This document shows positions 60,811 to 64,000 of a stretch of DNA of 64,000 nt, piece after piece. The notes under the pieces are model-generated. The model saw nothing but the letters and a program-made list of their open reading frames with translations, was not told where the DNA came from and did no database searches. Position 1 is the first letter of the stretch, and every line of letters begins with the position of its first letter. The stretch is from Fibrobacter sp. UWEL (GTDB lineage Bacteria; Fibrobacterota; Fibrobacteria; Fibrobacterales; Fibrobacteraceae): assembly GCF_900142535.1 (NCBI RefSeq), contig NZ_FRBE01000007.1:1-64000 (forward strand). The letters run 5' to 3'. The position numbers were made by a program, and so were the translations under genes.

Positions 60811-62106
60811 TCACAACGGTCGGTCGAAGCCGTCAACTCCATAGAATTCGATGTCGTCGATCCAAATCTCATTGGAACCGCCACCACCAAAGATATTGAA
60901 GTTGGTAACGTGATCCTTCACGGCGTTCCATCCCAGGTTACCACCGTTAGTATCGGTAGAATCCCTGAAGTCAGCCGGAGTAACCACATAACGCTTCCAC
61001 TTGTTATTCACTCGGACATGTGCCCAGGCCTTACCATCGATCAGTCCGGCGGCAGTATCCTGAACGTCCAGCAGAACATCCATAGAGACGCTAATCCACT
61101 GGGTGGTATCGTTATCGGCAGTACCGCGAGCCCACAGCACGATAGAATCCAAATCCGTAAAGTTCTGCGTTTCGGCGAAGGCGTAACCCATAAGAGCCCA
61201 GTTGTAAAGGGAGTCGTTGGTGTAGACAAAGTGAGCCACCTTGCCATCGCGACCCTCGCCTGCATCGCTAACAGAAAGTTCTGCGTCAGCATACCTAGCG
61301 TAGTTCTTATACCAGGAGCCTACACCATTTTCGAAGTTTTCGAACAGGTAATCAGGGTACTTAACAGTAGCGGTATCCACCGGAGCGGTGCCAATTGCAA
61401 TGTCAGTCGTTTCCTTATCGGACTTCACCTTAGTAGAAACAAAACCGATATCCTGCTTAGCCTTGCTATTGTCGCTTTCATCGCCCATGTTGGAGACCTT
61501 GCCTCTCAAGGCGAAGCTAACCACATTGAAGGTTCCTTCGGGCAGGGATTCAAAGGTAAACTTACCCAAGGAGTCAGTTTGAACAACGTAATCCACACCC
61601 TGGACCACAACACTTGCGCTTCGAATACCATTGGGCAGGTAAACCTGACCAGATACAGCACCTGGAGCAGCAAGCTTCACTTCCATGGAGTACACGGAGT
61701 CGTCTTCGGTAATGGAAAGGCGGGAAACAGCCTTGTCAGATTCGCCACGAGTTTCCACCATATAACTGGTGGGCTTCATTTTCGCCTTGATAACGGCCTG
61801 ACCCAGACTGTCAGTTACAACGTTGAAGATACCAGCAGTGGTATCCATAGCGCCAACAGGAGATTCTCCCTCGTTGACATAAGATTCATCAGTATCACGT
61901 TCGACGTAGCCAGCCAGATAATCTACACGGCGGACCAGCACTCGAGCATTGGCTGCAGGAGACCCGTCCTGATTCAGAACGGTAAGTGCAATATCATTTT
62001 CTGTCTCGAAGGTCGTACCGGCAGTGTTCGTCGAACACGCCAGCATGGCAACGCCCAGAGCGGACGCCACCACGACAGATCCAATTTTCCACACCCGTTT
62101 CATCAT
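60811..62106 (-). CDS. Lipoprotein with regulatory-like and jelly-roll domains
   Basis: This 431-aa protein has a lipoprotein signal (lipobox MLAC, Cys at about 24). A first carboxypeptidase-regulatory-like β domain (about 38-130) precedes a second ('GAVSGQVYLPNGIRSASVVV', about 150-205). A C-terminal galactose-binding/CBM-like jelly roll (about 255-431) includes 'DYLFENFENGVGSWYKNYAR' and ends 'NIFGGGGSNEIWIDDIEFYG'. It is probably an outer-membrane-anchored glycan-binding protein. Twin ATGs (62106, 62103) follow AGGAG and overlap the regulator's stop, so it is cotranslated with the TIGR02147 gene. Confidence 0.78.
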   Translation of the reverse strand: MMKRVWKIGSVVVASALGVAMLACSTNTAGTTFETENDIALTVLNQDGSPAANARVLVRRVDYLAGYVERDTDESYVNEGESPVGAMDTTAGIFNVVTDSLGQAVIKAKMKPTSYMVETRGESDKAVSRLSITEDDSVYSMEVKLAAPGAVSGQVYLPNGIRSASVVVQGVDYVVQTDSLGKFTFESLPEGTFNVVSFALRGKVSNMGDESDNSKAKQDIGFVSTKVKSDKETTDIAIGTAPVDTATVKYPDYLFENFENGVGSWYKNYARYADAELSVSDAGEGRDGKVAHFVYTNDSLYNWALMGYAFAETQNFTDLDSIVLWARGTADNDTTQWISVSMDVLLDVQDTAAGLIDGKAWAHVRVNNKWKRYVVTPADFRDSTDTNGGNLGWNAVKDHVTNFNIFGGGGSNEIWIDDIEFYGVDGFDRPL

Positions 62107-62966
62107 TTCGTCTCCTTTACGCCAGCCTCCGTCTTATCGGCAGATCCCACGCCACCCTTGCGGGCAACCGGGAAGAAGGCCATGGAGAGTTGCATAACCC
62201 TATCGGTATTCTTAGCGCTATCAACTCGCTTTTGCACCAGACGGCGGAATTCTCTCAGCATATCGCGGAGATCATCGAAGCATGCCTGGTCGACGGACAG
62301 GGTAAGAGTAGAAATATTTCTTTCTTCCGGAGGGAGCTCGTCAATGGAATCGCTGGCCAAAGAGAGTATCTGCTTCTGGAATTTACCAATAGCAGCACGT
62401 TTTTCGGGCCCACCTACGGTAAGGTGAGCTTCGGTCAAGGCAAGACGGCCAGAAGCCATCTTCTTGACAAGGCCCACTTCTAACAAAGTATCGATAGCTT
62501 CCTGGGCCTGAGCCTCGGTAATGGGCGGGCAGATTTCGCGGGCGATCTGCTTGATGTTCACGATACCGCCGTTCAAGTCCAGATAGGCTCGAACTGCGGG
62601 AATCCACCAGTTTTCCAGGAGCTTAAGTTCTGCGGCCTGCAGGCTGTGACGATCCACGTCACGGAGGGCAAGAGCCTTAGCCATGATTTCTTCGCGCTTG
62701 TTCTTATCCTTAGTAACAGCGGCGGAGAACAGCAAGTCGAAATATTCGGCTTCACGACCAGAAAGGGCCAAGATGTCCTTGGCGGCCGGAAGGGCATGGG
62801 CGGGGAGGTGCTGCTTCTTCTGGAGCACACGGTAGAGGTAGCTGGAATCCAAGCCCAGCTTGTCGCCCATCATGCGATAACTATAGAAAGGCATCTCGAC
62901 TTTTTTACGGTCGTAGTAGTCCTTCAAGAAGTCGCGATAGTCCGCAATGTCAGAGAAAGTAACCAT
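62103..62966 (-). CDS. TIGR02147-family protein, putative regulator
   Basis: This 287-aa protein matches the TIGR02147 family, a lineage-expanded group in Fibrobacter. The N-terminus 'DIADYRDFLKDYYDRKK' is followed by a helix-turn-helix-like 'MMGDKLGLDSSYLYRVLQKK' (about 32-51), 'LSGREAEYFDLLFSAAVTKD' (about 70-89), a winged-helix-like middle (about 135-185) and the C-terminal 'NISTLTLSVDQACFDDLRDM' (about 222-241). DNA binding is predicted from the motif, not demonstrated for this family. It overlaps the downstream lipoprotein gene. One copy of the shared palindrome lies 88 bp upstream of its start, suggesting it belongs to, or controls, the CAZyme regulon. Confidence 0.82.
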   Translation of the reverse strand: MVTFSDIADYRDFLKDYYDRKKVEMPFYSYRMMGDKLGLDSSYLYRVLQKKQHLPAHALPAAKDILALSGREAEYFDLLFSAAVTKDKNKREEIMAKALALRDVDRHSLQAAELKLLENWWIPAVRAYLDLNGGIVNIKQIAREICPPITEAQAQEAIDTLLEVGLVKKMASGRLALTEAHLTVGGPEKRAAIGKFQKQILSLASDSIDELPPEERNISTLTLSVDQACFDDLRDMLREFRRLVQKRVDSAKNTDRVMQLSMAFFPVARKGGVGSADKTEAGVKETK

Positions 62967-63053
62967 AATTTTCTTCTTCTTTCGTTGTTATATCTTTACA
63001 AACAATAAGATAGACTATGCGGACCTTAAAAAATACAGCGTAAGACAAATCAT

Positions 63054-63072
63054 CATGGACATTTTGTCAAAG
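63054..63072. promoter_or_regulatory. Shared palindrome, site 8 (upstream of the TIGR02147 gene)
   Basis: CATGGAC-ATTTT-GTCAAAG, arms partly degenerate on the right, 88 bp upstream of the regulator's start codon. The 62967-63243 gap has no other feature I can name. Confidence 0.6.
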
Positions 63073-63243
63073 CCCCTCGTGAAGTTCATCACACACCGGC
63101 TAAAATCTAATAAAAACGGGGATTTTTGCCCCGATTTTCACGAATTACACCCCCAAAATCCGCGTACATTTTCAATCAAATTCCAGTATAAAATAACCGC
63201 GGGGTCTCCAGACTCCGTAAAAAAAGCATAGATTTTATTCCAT

Positions 63244-64000
63244 ATGGCCCACAACACTAGGTTTAGTTTCAAACAAAAGGCACTTTTCTGCGTTTTTGCC
63301 GTTTTTTCGGCAATTCTTGTCTGTGCGTTCGTTCAATATGTTTATAAGGCCACCCAGGCCAAGCAAGAAACAGAAGCCGTCGCCTACGGGGAAACCGTAG
63401 CAGCAGCCATCCAATTGTCCCTGGACAAGAGCACCAACGTGGCAAGTACCCTGGCAAATCTCTATCAGGAGATGGGAGAGGGCTTTTTAGGAGATTTCGA
63501 GAAGGTGGCCGCCCGACTGACCGCGGATAATCCCGCCATTGGAAGCGCATATATCGCCCCCAACGCCATTATTAAGGTAGCCTACCCCGCCAAAGTCAAC
63601 AAGGCAACTATTGGATTCGAGATGCTGAAGGACCCAGATCAGGGTCCCAGGGCTCTAACAGCAATCCGTAGCCAAAAGGCAACCATCGCAGGCCCCCTAA
63701 GCTTGATTGAAGGGGGAAGCGGATTCATCATTCGCGTTCCTGTTTTCGACAAGAGCCACAGTTTCCAGGCATTTGGCATCGTGGTGCTGGACTGGTCCAA
63801 CTTTATCCAGCAGGTGAACGAGGCTCTACCCAACAAATCCGTATTCAAATTCGCCCTGTGGATGGACGATAACCAGAACGCCATTACCGACAAGAACGGG
63901 TTTATCTACACCAACTCCAGCGAATCCATCGGGACCAGGGTGACTCTGCCCGTAAGCGTTCCCAACGACACTTGGCATCTTTCCGTAGAACCGTCCGAGG
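63244..64000 (+). CDS. CHASE-domain membrane receptor (partial, runs off right edge)
   Basis: The frame from ATG 63244 is open to the window end (252 codons). An N-terminal membrane helix (about 10-33, 'KALFCVFAVFSAILVCAFVQ') leads into an extracytoplasmic CHASE-like sensor: 'NPAIGSAYIAPNAIIKVAYP' (about 98-117), 'IGFEMLKDPDQGPRALTAIR' (about 125-144) and 'TIAGPLSLIEGGSGFIIRVP' (about 149-168). CHASE domains usually precede histidine kinase, cyclase or GGDEF outputs; the output here lies outside the window. No clear ribosome site precedes the ATG. Divergent from the TIGR02147 gene. Confidence 0.75.
   Translation, partial: MAHNTRFSFKQKALFCVFAVFSAILVCAFVQYVYKATQAKQETEAVAYGETVAAAIQLSLDKSTNVASTLANLYQEMGEGFLGDFEKVAARLTADNPAIGSAYIAPNAIIKVAYPAKVNKATIGFEMLKDPDQGPRALTAIRSQKATIAGPLSLIEGGSGFIIRVPVFDKSHSFQAFGIVVLDWSNFIQQVNEALPNKSVFKFALWMDDNQNAITDKNGFIYTNSSESIGTRVTLPVSVPNDTWHLSVEPSE

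Noticed and set aside
60811-62106. SusD-type or TonB-linked glycan receptor
   Set aside because: No SusD or TonB-dependent receptor features; only two β domains and a jelly roll after a lipobox.

Overview
The window looks like chromosome from a rumen- or gut-type Fibrobacter. The right half is dominated by secreted plant-cell-wall enzymes. Nine of them carry a CBM6 that begins with a near-identical 'IPGKIEAEDFD'-like segment, and nearly all end in a short 'FDxxGNxx…GxYLVR' domain of the kind seen in Fibrobacter. A TIGR02147-type regulator, a family expanded in Fibrobacter, is also present. The assignment rests on protein content only; no rRNA or tRNA was seen.

Region 1 (1-22.3 kb) is a defence island with every gene on the minus strand. 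In transcription order it holds a DUF6602 putative nuclease with its own terminator; an Eco57I-type adenine methyltransferase, a DUF3800 protein and a PLD-SNF2 helicase that together look like a restriction-type system; an FRG-domain protein; McrB and McrC; a RhuM-family protein; and a complete Wadjet set (JetA-JetB-JetC-JetD) closed by a hairpin terminator. A membrane-protein gene runs off the left edge.

Region 2 (22.4-33.1 kb) is an accessory patch. It holds two overlapping unknown genes plus a duplicated 3' remnant, a uracil-DNA-glycosylase-like protein, three Rpn/PD-(D/E)XK 'transposase' paralogues sharing a leader, a coiled-coil tail and a terminator-repeat cassette, a Fic protein with a 12-bp tandem repeat at its start, small hypothetical and lipoprotein genes, and dispersed palindromic repeats. 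A gene-free stretch near 26 kb contains three copies of a 12-16-12 inverted repeat.

Region 3 (33.2-62.1 kb) is a hemicellulose and pectin degradation cluster: PL1, GH5, GH27, a CE1-like esterase, GH43, a GH39-like clan-A enzyme, two CE6 acetylxylan esterases, GH30 and two more GH43s. Eight 19-bp palindromes of the form (C/T)ATGGAY-N5-RTCCATR sit 85-122 bp upstream of start codons, seven before CAZyme genes and one before the TIGR02147 gene at the right end. This suggests one regulon. Together the enzymes could deacetylate, debranch and cleave arabinoglucuronoxylan, with activity on galactosides and pectin.

Inside region 3, on the opposite strand, lies a four-gene cassette (HPr-kinase-like, S26-like peptidase, PqqD, ABC exporter) that resembles RiPP maturation and export, but no recognisable precursor or core modification enzyme is present. 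The right edge cuts a CHASE-domain receptor gene. The most novel-looking signals are the shared palindrome regulon, the triple inverted repeat at 25.9-26.1 kb, the precursor-less PqqD cassette, the PLD-helicase/methylase set, and palindromic repeats translated in frame inside genes.
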